From positions 186,001-250,000 of the forward strand of contig CAJPFK010000004.1 of NCBI GenBank assembly GCA_905339275.1: a stretch of DNA of 64,000 nt, read 5' to 3'. Of this stretch, positions 27,748 through 35,390 are shown one piece after another. Position 1 is the stretch's first letter. The number at the start of each line of letters is the position of its first letter. The notes below the pieces were generated by a model. It was given only the letters and a program-made list of their open reading frames with translations, was not told the origin of the DNA and ran no database searches. Position numbers and translations under genes: made by a program. Origin of the DNA: Methylophilaceae bacterium (GTDB taxonomy: Bacteria; Pseudomonadota; Gammaproteobacteria; Burkholderiales; Methylophilaceae).

Positions 27748-29862
27748 ATGAGTAGCGCATTACATCCTGACGGCAAGCTCAATCCGAGCGATTCCATTTG
27801 CAATACCAGCCACAACGATTCCATCGGCAAACTGATTGAGCAGCGGATGCTGGCACGCCGTACCTTTCTCAAGGGGTCGCTAGGCGTCTCCGCGCTAGCC
27901 GTATTTGGCGGTACCGCCCTGATCGACAGCCTGACCAATAGTGCGCAGGCCGCGATGCCTACGCCATCGCCTCTAGGCGGGATCGGATTTTCTTCGGTTC
28001 CTGCCAATGTGGTACCGATGACGGATGCCGTTACTGTCCCGCCGGGATATCAGGCCAAGGTGCTGGTTTCATGGGGGGATTCCCTGACCAATGCCCCGCA
28101 TTGGGATCCCTCCGGCGCCATGGACGAAGCAACGCAATTGCATTGCTATGGCGGCCACACCGACGGAATGCACTTCTTCCCGTTCCCCGACGCAGGTAAA
28201 AGCGCGCAGGAAAATTCACGTGGCCTGCTGGTGACTAATAGTGAGTATGTCGACCCTGCATTGGTCAATAACATCACCCCGGCTTCCGCTTACGCTACCG
28301 TGCCGATCACCCTGGAGATGGTGCGGGCCCAGCAGGCAGGACACGGTATAAACATTCTGGAAATCCAGCAGGATAAGGAACGCAATTGGTCGATTCTCCC
28401 CTCTTCTGCATTCAATCGCCGTATCACCGGGAATACGTCATGCCGGATATCAGGCCCGGCAGCCGGGCATCATCTGCTGAGAACCGCGGATGACCCCTCC
28501 GGCCAGAAAGTCCTGGGTACGCTTAATAACTGTGCTATGGGCCATACCCCCTGGGGCACTTACCTGAGCTGTGAAGAAAACTTTAACGGTTACTTCGGCT
28601 CTATGGATGCCAGCTTTACGCCGACAGCTCACGAAATGCGTTATGGCATCAGCAAGGCGGGTTTTGGCTACCGCTGGCACGAGGCAGACCCTCGTTTCGA
28701 ACTAACGGTCAATCGCAATGAGCCCAATCGATTCGGATGGGTAGTGGAAATCGACCCCTGGAATCCAAACAGCGAACCGGTAAAGCGCACGGCGCTGGGC
28801 CGCTTCAAGCATGAAAGCGCAACGGTCGCCATGGATGCCAATCGCCGCGTGGCCTTGTATATGGGCGACGATGAGCGCAACGAGTATGTGTACAAGTTCG
28901 TTTGTGCAAACAAGTTCAACGCGAACAGTCGTGCTGCAAACCGCGATATGTTGGACAATGGGACTCTTTACGTCGGCAAATTCAATGCGGACGGCACGGG
29001 CGTCTGGATTCCGCTGATTTGGGGCCAGAACGGCCTCACCCCTGAAAATGGTTTCGAAAGCCAGGCGGATGTGGTGGTCAAGGCGCGCCAGGCAGGCGAC
29101 CGCGTCGGCGCTACCATGATGGACCGTCCTGAATGGGCAACGGTCCATCCCACTACCGGCGAGGTATATCTGACGCTGACCAACAACAATCGTCGCGGCA
29201 GCAAGCCAGCTTCAGCGAACAACCCTGATGGATCTACACGTGCTGCTACGGCCAATCCTGCCGTGGATGCAGCCAATCCCCGTCCGGATAACGATTACGG
29301 GCACATCATCCGCTGGCGCGAGACGGGCGATCGTGTGGATGCAGTCTCCTTCGAGTGGGACATTTTCGTGCAATGCGGCGACAAATTCACAACCAAAACG
29401 CTGGCAGGAAGCTATACCGCCAGCGAGTTCGGAGATCAATCGGTAGGCTACGCCGGCAATATCAATGGGGACGACTACGGCGCTCCGGACGGCGTGTGGT
29501 TCGATAAGGATGGCCGTTTGTGGATCCAGACCGACCAGGCCGGTGATGCCCAGGGCGACTGGGTTAATATCGGCGGTAATGTCATGGTCTGTGCAGACCC
29601 GGCCACGGGTGAGACGCGCCGCTTCCTGACCGCGCCACCCCATGCGGAAGTAAGCGGCGTGATAACCACTCCCGATGGCCGGACAATGTTTGTCGGTATC
29701 CAGCATCCGGGTGAAGACTGGGGCACGCAATTTACCGACAACTCCAGCTGGCCGGACAACGGTGCCAACGGTACGACCACCGCGAGCGCTGCCGGAAGCT
29801 CCAAGCCGTGCTCCGGCATTGTGGTGATCAATAAGAACGACGGCGGTGTGATCGGCACCTGA
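27748..29862 (+). CDS. PhoX-type (DUF839) alkaline phosphatase, Tat-exported
   Basis: The 704-residue protein has a twin-arginine signal (ARRTFLKGSLGVSALAVFGG, RR at about 37-38) behind a longer N-terminal leader, typical of PhoX. The body shows the DUF839 landmarks NNCAMGHTPWGTYLSCEEN (ends NNCAMG and SCEEN), GRFKHESA and the late GPNG-like DGVWFDKDGRLWIQTDQ (ends DGVWF and QTDQ). PhoX enzymes are Ca/Fe-dependent periplasmic phosphatases with broad phosphomonoester range. A GGGGAG site precedes the ATG. Two terminators follow. No phosphate-uptake gene is adjacent. Confidence 0.87.
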   Translation: MSSALHPDGKLNPSDSICNTSHNDSIGKLIEQRMLARRTFLKGSLGVSALAVFGGTALIDSLTNSAQAAMPTPSPLGGIGFSSVPANVVPMTDAVTVPPGYQAKVLVSWGDSLTNAPHWDPSGAMDEATQLHCYGGHTDGMHFFPFPDAGKSAQENSRGLLVTNSEYVDPALVNNITPASAYATVPITLEMVRAQQAGHGINILEIQQDKERNWSILPSSAFNRRITGNTSCRISGPAAGHHLLRTADDPSGQKVLGTLNNCAMGHTPWGTYLSCEENFNGYFGSMDASFTPTAHEMRYGISKAGFGYRWHEADPRFELTVNRNEPNRFGWVVEIDPWNPNSEPVKRTALGRFKHESATVAMDANRRVALYMGDDERNEYVYKFVCANKFNANSRAANRDMLDNGTLYVGKFNADGTGVWIPLIWGQNGLTPENGFESQADVVVKARQAGDRVGATMMDRPEWATVHPTTGEVYLTLTNNNRRGSKPASANNPDGSTRAATANPAVDAANPRPDNDYGHIIRWRETGDRVDAVSFEWDIFVQCGDKFTTKTLAGSYTASEFGDQSVGYAGNINGDDYGAPDGVWFDKDGRLWIQTDQAGDAQGDWVNIGGNVMVCADPATGETRRFLTAPPHAEVSGVITTPDGRTMFVGIQHPGEDWGTQFTDNSSWPDNGANGTTTASAAGSSKPCSGIVVINKNDGGVIGT

Positions 29863-29884
29863 GTTCACTAAATAACAACTGCTC

Positions 29885-29907
29885 CCTTATACCTAAATAA
29901 GGTTTTT
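29885..29907 (+). terminator. Intrinsic terminator after the phoX-like gene
   Basis: CCTTAT and ATAAGG form a stem around ACCTAA, followed by TTTTT, 22 bases after the stop codon. Confidence 0.6.
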
Positions 29908-29930
29908 GAATAGTTGAAGTTATAGATATA

Positions 29931-29955
29931 TAAAAGCCCGCAATGCGGGCTTTTA
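29931..29955. terminator. Second terminator hairpin, bidirectional
   Basis: AAAAGCCCGC and GCGGGCTTTT form a 10-bp stem with A-run and T-run on the two sides. It closes the phoX transcription unit and marks the left edge of the A+T-rich island. Confidence 0.8.
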
Positions 29956-30302
29956 TATTCGTTCGTTAAAAATCTAATTGCAACTTTAGGTAGCAATTAC
30001 ATGATTTTTAAACGGCTTGGGTTTTGGCGAACCTGGGCCGTTTGCATTTAATGTCCCGCGTGGACACACAACATCGCTTCATTTCCTCGTCGTTCTTCCT
30101 TTCCAAAAAGTGGCAGCCTTGCGGTTGCCGTCTATGCAAGACAGCCTGCGTTTACTTGCGGCTTTTGCTGTCTTCCAATTCAAATTACCCGACAAACTTC
30201 AATAATCAAGAGAGCGTTCTGGTAGCATGATATTTGTCATGAATGTGACACCTTTACCATAAATCCCTATATAAATCGTCCGACTATAGTCGGCATCTGC
30301 CA
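29956..30302. other. Island left flank, no credible gene
   Basis: The stretch is A+T-rich. An AATTGC/GCAATT inverted repeat lies near 29976-29997; its TTGCAACTT resembles part of the repeat unit at the island's right edge. Short open frames at 30017-30230 look non-coding. A TATAAAT box near 30269 and a 14-bp palindrome lead into the next gene. Confidence 0.4.
30280..30293. promoter_or_regulatory. Perfect 14-bp palindrome before the first island gene
   Basis: CCGACTATAGTCGG ends nine bases before the ATG at 30303 and lies just behind a TATAAAT box. It could be an operator or a hairpin over the ribosome-binding region; no Shine-Dalgarno sequence is visible there. Confidence 0.5.
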
Positions 30303-30977
30303 ATGACACCTCTGCAACCCCAGAAAAAAAGATCGGCCGGACGGCCCAAAGAGAACAAATTACTGCGCGAATTGAAGGTGAAGACCTGGTTCAACGCAGT
30401 CGCTGAAGCCAGCGGGAAAACTGCATACCAGTTGGAAAAGGAATTCGCACCGTCCTATGTGGACAGGGATAAATTCCATAAGCAACGTTCAAGGCTCTGG
30501 GAGAAATACCGGACAGGGAAGATTGTGCCGACGATGAAGGAAACGAAAGGCGGTCGGCGACCAATTGCGCTAATGGTAGAAGAAAAGTACCCTGGTACTC
30601 TGAGGTGGCTGGCTCATCCCTTATGGAGGATTCTGGATTTGGATGCAGAAATTACGATGATGGATTTGCGCGTAGTTTATGAATCGTTGCCTGCAGAGCT
30701 GTCGGACTTGATACTCGAGAAAGAGAGGACTGGACTGTTTTGGCGTAAAAGCATTGATTCTTCGATTCCTCATATAACGATGCTTTGTGATCAAAAAAGT
30801 ATCGAGGCGGCTACCGTATTAGTATGTCTTTGGCGGGAGTCGCTGATCTCACAGCAAAAGTATTTATATGATGCAATTCTCGTTGCGATAAAACTATGGA
30901 GAAAAGCGAATCAGTCATCACATATCCAATCAATTACAACTATCCTCATCAAATTCAATTCTAAACTGAAGATTTGA
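30303..30977 (+). CDS. Island protein of unknown function (224 aa)
   Basis: I do not recognise a family. The N-terminus is strongly basic (KKRSAGRPKENKLL), with an AT-hook-like GRPKE, so nucleic-acid contact is possible. A helix-rich middle follows (WFNAVAEASGKTAYQLEKEF, RSRLWEKYRTGK), which reads like a small helix-turn-helix domain. No signal peptide or membrane helix is seen. It stands alone behind a palindrome, 255 bases before the next operon. Codon use is A+T-rich, fitting a transferred gene. It might be an island regulator; that is a guess. Confidence 0.6.
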   Translation: MTPLQPQKKRSAGRPKENKLLRELKVKTWFNAVAEASGKTAYQLEKEFAPSYVDRDKFHKQRSRLWEKYRTGKIVPTMKETKGGRRPIALMVEEKYPGTLRWLAHPLWRILDLDAEITMMDLRVVYESLPAELSDLILEKERTGLFWRKSIDSSIPHITMLCDQKSIEAATVLVCLWRESLISQQKYLYDAILVAIKLWRKANQSSHIQSITTILIKFNSKLKI

Positions 30978-31232
30978 GGTAAGACCAAGAATGCTTGCTC
31001 ACTCTGTGTGGTGTTCATATCTTGCAAATTGAGGCAAAAGCGAATACGGTTCATTGGGTGTCATAATCGCGTATCTAAAGGTGGCTCACCAATGTCATTG
31101 GATTTTAATCGTCGTCAAGTCGCTTTTCAATTTCACAAGCCGGGGCTAACTTGAAGAATAGATATTTTTCCGTATAACGATTACCGGTTTCAATGCTAAA
31201 AAAATGTGTTCGTGACTTAAAATGGGGGTCTT
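30978..31232. other. Spacer before the QueC-cassette operon
   Basis: These 255 bases carry no gene that I can support. A GGGGGTC sequence lies seven bases before the ATG at 31233 and may serve as ribosome-binding site. TTTCCGTATAACGAT near 31170 includes a possible -10 box (TATAAC). Confidence 0.35.
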
Positions 31233-31547
31233 ATGAGTGGTTCAGGAAGAGTAATTTGCCCGACAGTTCCAAGCAGTCCTTGCGAACGTATTAATTTTCG
31301 CGCCTCCATTAATTCACCAAAACCCGAAGTTTTAAGAAATCTTGGAATTCGTACTGACCTGGATGTGAGGCTCGAATTAACAACTCCTATTTCCGTCATA
31401 GTGACATATGGTGAAGCAGTCGCAGGGTCTCTGACTGGGACTAAGATCAATGAGTTAATTATGTGTATTCAAAATGGATTCGAGTATTCAGCTACGATTG
31501 TGTCCATAGAAAAAGGTAACTACACCGTTCAGGTAACCATCAAATGA
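31233..31547 (+). CDS. Small protein heading the PfkB-NDT/QueC operon
   Basis: A 104-residue protein without signal peptide or recognisable family. It begins MSGSGRV, has a central beta-rich part (LDVRLELTTPISVIVTYGEA) and a C-terminal beta hairpin (EYSATIVSIEKGNYTVQVTIK, ends EYSAT and VTIK). The stop overlaps the start of the kinase/transferase gene (ATGA), so it is made together with it. Being small and encoded with a QueC-like enzyme, it could be that enzyme's protein substrate or a binding partner; nothing in the sequence proves this. Confidence 0.65.
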   Translation: MSGSGRVICPTVPSSPCERINFRASINSPKPEVLRNLGIRTDLDVRLELTTPISVIVTYGEAVAGSLTGTKINELIMCIQNGFEYSATIVSIEKGNYTVQVTIK

Positions 31548-32785
31548 CATATCCATCCATCGTGGTAGTCGGTGGTTCATACGGTGAGGATTGCGCTTTC
31601 CCCCGTAAACAGCTTTTTCGGGGTAGTGGTGGCAGAGCCGCAGCTTTGCTGGCCAGCCTAAAGGTTCCGATTACACTCCACACAACTACCGGCCCACAGC
31701 TCAGTGAATTTTTCCAGTCAATTGCCACAAAACTCGGCTATAAACTAAATGCACATCCTTGGCCAAATGATATCTGGTTCCGATATCGACACCCTTTGGG
31801 AGAGCCTTCCATTCATAACGCTTCCATTTCAGATTTACCTAAAATAGCCCCAATTTCTGCTAATAATGCTTTGGTCTTTGGCATGATCGAAGGCCGACCG
31901 ACTATTCATGCAAAGCGTGTAGTCTACGATCCGCAGGACGGAAGCAAATCTAAGCATTTTGATGCAAATGGCTCTACTGCCGAGGAACTCGCAATGGTGG
32001 TTTCCTATTCAGAAGGGAAAGCCCTGACAGGGGAATCGGACTGTACAAAGATAGCAGAGGCTTTGCTCAATCAGCCAAAGGTCTCAGCAGTCGTTGTGAA
32101 ATGTGGTCCGCAAGGTGCATTAGTCAAAACATCTATCATTCATGAATGGGTGCGACCTTTTCCTACTATCCATGTATACAAGATTGGTTCTGGAGATGCA
32201 TTTTCAGCCGCTTTTGCATTTGCCTGGATAATTGAAAAGCAGGATCCACTTGCTTCCGCTTGGTTTGCCTCCAGAATCACTGCAGCCTACGTCGAATTTG
32301 GTCAGGACCGGATCGAACCTGCGTTGCTCGAGCAGTGCCGGAAGGAAGCTAAAATTGCAGCAAAAAAATACCTTGATTCTGGCCGTCGTGAGATACCGGA
32401 TACTCAGATTTATTTGGCTGCCCCTTTCTTCAACATGGCAGAACAATGGCGTGTGGATGAGGTCAGAGAAACCCTTAAGGATATGGGTTTCAAGGTTTTC
32501 TCACCAGTCCACCAAGTCGGTATCGGACCAGCTGAGGAAGTGGCACCTGCTGACCTTTTTGGCCTCGAGCAATCGGGACTTGTGATCGCGTTGCTGGATG
32601 GCCTGGATCCAGGAACCATGTTCGAAGTGGGATATGCACGGGCAAAAGGCATTCCAGTAATTGCAATTGCTGAATCGGCTGACCCACATGTTCTCACCAT
32701 GGTGATTGGTTCTGGCTGTGAAATCGCCAACGATCTGTCTACTGGCATTTATGCTGCATGCTGGCATCTGATGGGTGATGTCTGA
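31544..32785 (+). CDS. Fusion of PfkB-type kinase and nucleoside 2-deoxyribosyltransferase
   Basis: Residues 1 to about 270 form a ribokinase/PfkB domain: VVVGGSYGED at the start, VVVKCGPQGALV, and the anion-hole/catalytic motif KIGSGDAFSAAF with the base Asp at 218. Residues 283-413 form a nucleoside 2-deoxyribosyltransferase domain: IYLAAPFFNMAEQWRVDEV (start), LLDGLDPGTMFEVGYA with the probable nucleophile Glu361, and IPVIAIAE. The first domain would phosphorylate a nucleoside, the second would exchange or cleave its base. The N-terminal part lacks the usual GG sugar motif seen in ribokinases (it has GSGGRAA), so the substrate is open. It is coupled to genes on both sides. Confidence 0.82.
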   Translation: MTYPSIVVVGGSYGEDCAFPRKQLFRGSGGRAAALLASLKVPITLHTTTGPQLSEFFQSIATKLGYKLNAHPWPNDIWFRYRHPLGEPSIHNASISDLPKIAPISANNALVFGMIEGRPTIHAKRVVYDPQDGSKSKHFDANGSTAEELAMVVSYSEGKALTGESDCTKIAEALLNQPKVSAVVVKCGPQGALVKTSIIHEWVRPFPTIHVYKIGSGDAFSAAFAFAWIIEKQDPLASAWFASRITAAYVEFGQDRIEPALLEQCRKEAKIAAKKYLDSGRREIPDTQIYLAAPFFNMAEQWRVDEVRETLKDMGFKVFSPVHQVGIGPAEEVAPADLFGLEQSGLVIALLDGLDPGTMFEVGYARAKGIPVIAIAESADPHVLTMVIGSGCEIANDLSTGIYAACWHLMGDV

Positions 32786-33371
32786 CTTGCTTCTGCTCTC
32801 GGGTGGAATTGATTCGGCAGTAATCGCTGCCTGGTTCCGCCCATCCATATGCCTGACCATTCATTATGGTCAACGTGCAGCCCAAGCCGAAATTACTGCC
32901 GCATCCCAAATCTGTAAGGAATTAGGACTGATGCACCTTGTCAGAGAGGTACATGTGGGGCATCTTGGCAGTGGAGATATGGCGATTGGGTCACCATCAC
33001 CTCATTCGGAGAATTCTGAATTTTGGCCATTTCGCAATCAATTCCTGATTACTGTAGGCGCTATGGTGGCCATGCAGCAAGGATGTGACCGAATCCTGAT
33101 TGGCACTGTGAGTACCGACAAGCGCCATAAAGATGGAACAGAGGAATTTCTGTCGACCATGAACGCGCTCCTGACACTTCAGGAAGGAGGTCTTCATGTA
33201 TTAGCTCCTGGTTCACTGCTAACCAGCACTGAGCTAGTTGAAAAGTCATCGATCTCACCGGCGGTTCTGGGGTGGTGCCATTCCTGCCACATCGGTATCT
33301 ATGCCTGCGGTCAATGCCGGGGTTGCAGCAAACATTCTGAGATTATGGAGACTCTCGGGTTCGTACGCTAA
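32778..33371 (+). CDS. QueC-like PP-loop ATPase (7-cyano-7-deazaguanine synthase family)
   Basis: The 197-residue protein has the PP-loop SGGIDS (8-13), the QueC motif HYGQRAAQAEI, FRNQFLITVGAMVA corresponding to the family's PGRN...LA, the TDKRHKDGTEEFLSTMN region (family: TDxSGYPDCRxEF) and the C-terminal zinc cysteines SCHIGIYACGQCRGC. So ATP, zinc and probably deazaguanine binding are preserved, though the Asp-rich GYPDCR is changed to HKDGTE. No queD, queE or queF is near, so it is not part of a queuosine pathway. I start at the ATG at 32778, overlapping the fusion gene by 8 bases. QueC-like proteins are also used in Qat and type IV CBASS defence systems. Confidence 0.85.
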   Translation: MSDLLLLSGGIDSAVIAAWFRPSICLTIHYGQRAAQAEITAASQICKELGLMHLVREVHVGHLGSGDMAIGSPSPHSENSEFWPFRNQFLITVGAMVAMQQGCDRILIGTVSTDKRHKDGTEEFLSTMNALLTLQEGGLHVLAPGSLLTSTELVEKSSISPAVLGWCHSCHIGIYACGQCRGCSKHSEIMETLGFVR

Positions 33372-33382
33372 CTCGTCCGTCC

Positions 33383-34216
33383 TCAGAATAGCGAGGGCTG
33401 ACGAACCTCACTTCTTTTCTGTTTTTTATTGTTTGTAGCTTTGGCAGCCCCTAAAGCAGTGCCTCGTATTGCATCAATGGCAAGATTTCCGTAACCACGC
33501 ATCTGATCCCAGATCAGGCAATCCAGAACAGCTGGTCGCGCACCAAGCATGTTGCAAAATTCAATGAATCTCGTCTCCATGGAGAGGTAATCTTTTTCAA
33601 CGCGATCCTGTGGTGTGAAGATGCCACACAATATGCCGGCACGCACGAGATGAATATCCAGAATAGCCACATCATCGGCGTCGGTGTAATTGCGCGCTAC
33701 CCAGCCTGCTATCTTGTGACCAATGCCATCAATTTCTAGTAGTGCATCTCGAAGTGCTACCCCATTTAAATTTTCGAGGGACTTGGTTGCCAGAGATGAC
33801 ATAGCGGCTGCTAGGAATCGTGACTTCTGATTTGGATAGCGATATCGCTGTAATTTCCCATTTACCTGCAAGGGGCGAAGTAACACTTCAGTCCAGGCTT
33901 CTGGAGCCGTTTCCATGTTTTCAATGAGCTTGGCATCGCAACAGGCATCGAATGCCGAAATTGAAAGCTCAGCAGAAACACCAAAACCACCTAACAGGCA
34001 AAACACGACTTCTTCTGCCAGACTACCTTTGGCCTTATAGGGAGAGTGAGCGACCTTATCCAGATCGTGCATCCAGAATTGAGATAACCAATAGGCCGGC
34101 GTAAATATGACCCACGGCTCACCCCAACGCACCCCAGAAATGACTTCATCCTCGGCGTCAGGAAGATAACGAACAATCTCTTCTTCCTCTATCCAGTACC
34201 TGAGTGTTTGGCTCAT
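33383..34216 (-). CDS. OGG-like HhH-GPD DNA glycosylase/lyase
   Basis: The 277-residue protein has a helix-hairpin-helix GPD core: EIDGIGHKIAGWVARNY with the catalytic Lys at 168, then VAILDIHLVRAG with the conserved Asp at 187. Both residues match the Lys/Asp pair of 8-oxoguanine DNA glycosylases (OGG1/OGG2/AGOG), so base excision with lyase activity is plausible. The N-terminal domain differs from housekeeping OGG. The ATG at 34216 overlaps the methylase stop (ATGA). Its stop lies 11 bases from the stop of the QueC-like gene, tail to tail. OGG-like proteins also occur as Cap11 in type IV CBASS. Confidence 0.82.
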   Translation of the reverse strand: MSQTLRYWIEEEEIVRYLPDAEDEVISGVRWGEPWVIFTPAYWLSQFWMHDLDKVAHSPYKAKGSLAEEVVFCLLGGFGVSAELSISAFDACCDAKLIENMETAPEAWTEVLLRPLQVNGKLQRYRYPNQKSRFLAAAMSSLATKSLENLNGVALRDALLEIDGIGHKIAGWVARNYTDADDVAILDIHLVRAGILCGIFTPQDRVEKDYLSMETRFIEFCNMLGARPAVLDCLIWDQMRGYGNLAIDAIRGTALGAAKATNNKKQKRSEVRQPSLF

Positions 34217-34887
34217 GACATGTCTCCCGTTTCGACTCTTCCGCGCAGCCATGCATACAAAGATGCCTGCTCTGCTTCCGATAATTGACTAATTCGGTTA
34301 CGAAGTCGGTTCTGCCTGCGACGGATTACCTCACGCTCCCGAAAATTGCTGCCCATATAGCGATCGTCATGTAGCACCGTAGGCTTTTGAAAGTTGTACC
34401 AAACCCACTCTTCACGCATGCCTACGTGAGTCTTGGCTTCAAATCGATAAACCGACCAACCGGCAAGGCAACGTTCATATAAGGCTGATGGATAACCAGA
34501 CAACAGCACCTTGCAAGGCAAAGAGATTAGGCATTCAAGAAGGCGCTCATGGTCTCGGACAGAGTAATCGCAGCGGTAAACGCGTGACCGCCTCCTCGTT
34601 TCTGCCAGATATGGAGGATCGGAATACACCACCGTTTCGGCATCCAGCTCCATAGCTAAGATGTTATCTACCGCATCCCCATGGATGATGTGGCAATGGT
34701 GTGCCAGATCTTGGCGCCAAGTTTCAATTACATGGGGATCCAGATCAATGCCAATCTGGTTTTTTGCCGGAAGTTTATTTCGCATCACGGCGCCACCGCC
34801 GAGATGCGTTTCTACATACTTCCGATGAGGAGGTATGAGATTGATTAGATGAGGAAAACTGACCCCTTTGCCACCGTCGTAACGCAT
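34213..34887 (-). CDS. D12-class (Dam-like) DNA adenine-N6 methyltransferase
   Basis: The 224-residue protein carries the class motifs YDGGKG at the N-terminus (motif X), YVETHLGGGAV (SAM-binding motif I, 24-34) and SDPPYL with the catalytic DPPY at 90-93. It is somewhat shorter than Dam (about 270), mainly in the target-recognition part. No restriction endonuclease gene is adjacent. The partner is the overlapping glycosylase gene. There is no visible ribosome-binding site; a perfect 22-bp palindrome ends eight bases before the ATG, so expression is probably tightly controlled. Confidence 0.88.
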   Translation of the reverse strand: MRYDGGKGVSFPHLINLIPPHRKYVETHLGGGAVMRNKLPAKNQIGIDLDPHVIETWRQDLAHHCHIIHGDAVDNILAMELDAETVVYSDPPYLAETRRRSRVYRCDYSVRDHERLLECLISLPCKVLLSGYPSALYERCLAGWSVYRFEAKTHVGMREEWVWYNFQKPTVLHDDRYMGSNFREREVIRRRQNRLRNRISQLSEAEQASLYAWLRGRVETGDMS

Positions 34888-35390
34888 GACAAGATTATCG
34901 CCAAATTTGGCGATAAAGTCAATGATATTCTATTTAACGATAGCATTAACCTATGGTGTGGCAGTTATATATTCAACCTGGCTTCGACCTGCTATCCACA
35001 GACTATAACTGGCCGTTACCTTAGCAATATTAAGATTGGTAGGACCACGTTGAGCTAGGGAATACGACCAGCCGCAGCACTTACGCCAGGTATAAGGTGT
35101 TTGATTGGGGTATTTAAAGGTGTCGGTTTCGGTAGGCTTTTGGATTAACTTTAAAGCTCACCGTTCAGACGTTTGCAGCCAGATAAAGCTACCCAAGTGA
35201 TACGATAGGTTTTATGACGAACTGCAAGAATAAAAGCAGCCCAACATGACCTAATAATTTATAAAAATCCCTTTGTCGCATGATAACCACGGAGAATTGC
35301 TTTTAAGTGTGTTCCTGTCTCGAAGTGAAATTCACATTGGTTCAGCTTTGCATTTCTGTTATTTTCTCTACAGTCTCTTCAACTATAAGA
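34888..35390. other. Spacer between methylase operon and nucleoid-protein module
   Basis: About 500 A+T-rich bases contain the palindrome at 34895-34916 and, at 34948-34959, AACCTATGGTGT, one mismatch from the repeat unit at the island's right edge. Degenerate relatives (TATAAGGTGT near 35092, AAAGGTGTC near 35116) follow in the same direction. No gene is visible. The promoters of both flanking units must be here. Confidence 0.45.
34895..34916. promoter_or_regulatory. Perfect 22-bp palindrome in the methylase leader
   Basis: TTATCGCCAAA is followed immediately by its exact reverse complement. The site ends eight bases before the methylase ATG on the minus strand. Operator for a dimeric repressor, or an RNA hairpin that hides the start, are both possible. 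Confidence 0.65.

Noticed and set aside
30017-30230. Two overlapping small frames after the phoX-like terminators
   Set aside because: They run in two frames over the same DNA, with no ribosome-binding site and no protein-like pattern.
30241-30265. TGTGACACC...ACCATAAA as a left transposon end matching the right-edge repeats
   Set aside because: The order and spacing differ from the 18-bp unit and only one weak copy exists; no terminal inverted array could be built.
32778-33371. The QueC-like gene as part of queuosine biosynthesis
   Set aside because: queD, queE and queF are absent nearby and the substrate loop differs from housekeeping QueC.
31233-34887. The cassette as a type IV CBASS or a Qat system
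   Set aside because: No CD-NTase, TGT (Cap10), QatA ATPase or TatD-like QatD is encoded; only the QueC-like and OGG-like parts are shared.
34213-34887. Methylase as half of a restriction-modification system
   Set aside because: No endonuclease-like gene is adjacent; the overlapping partner is a DNA glycosylase.
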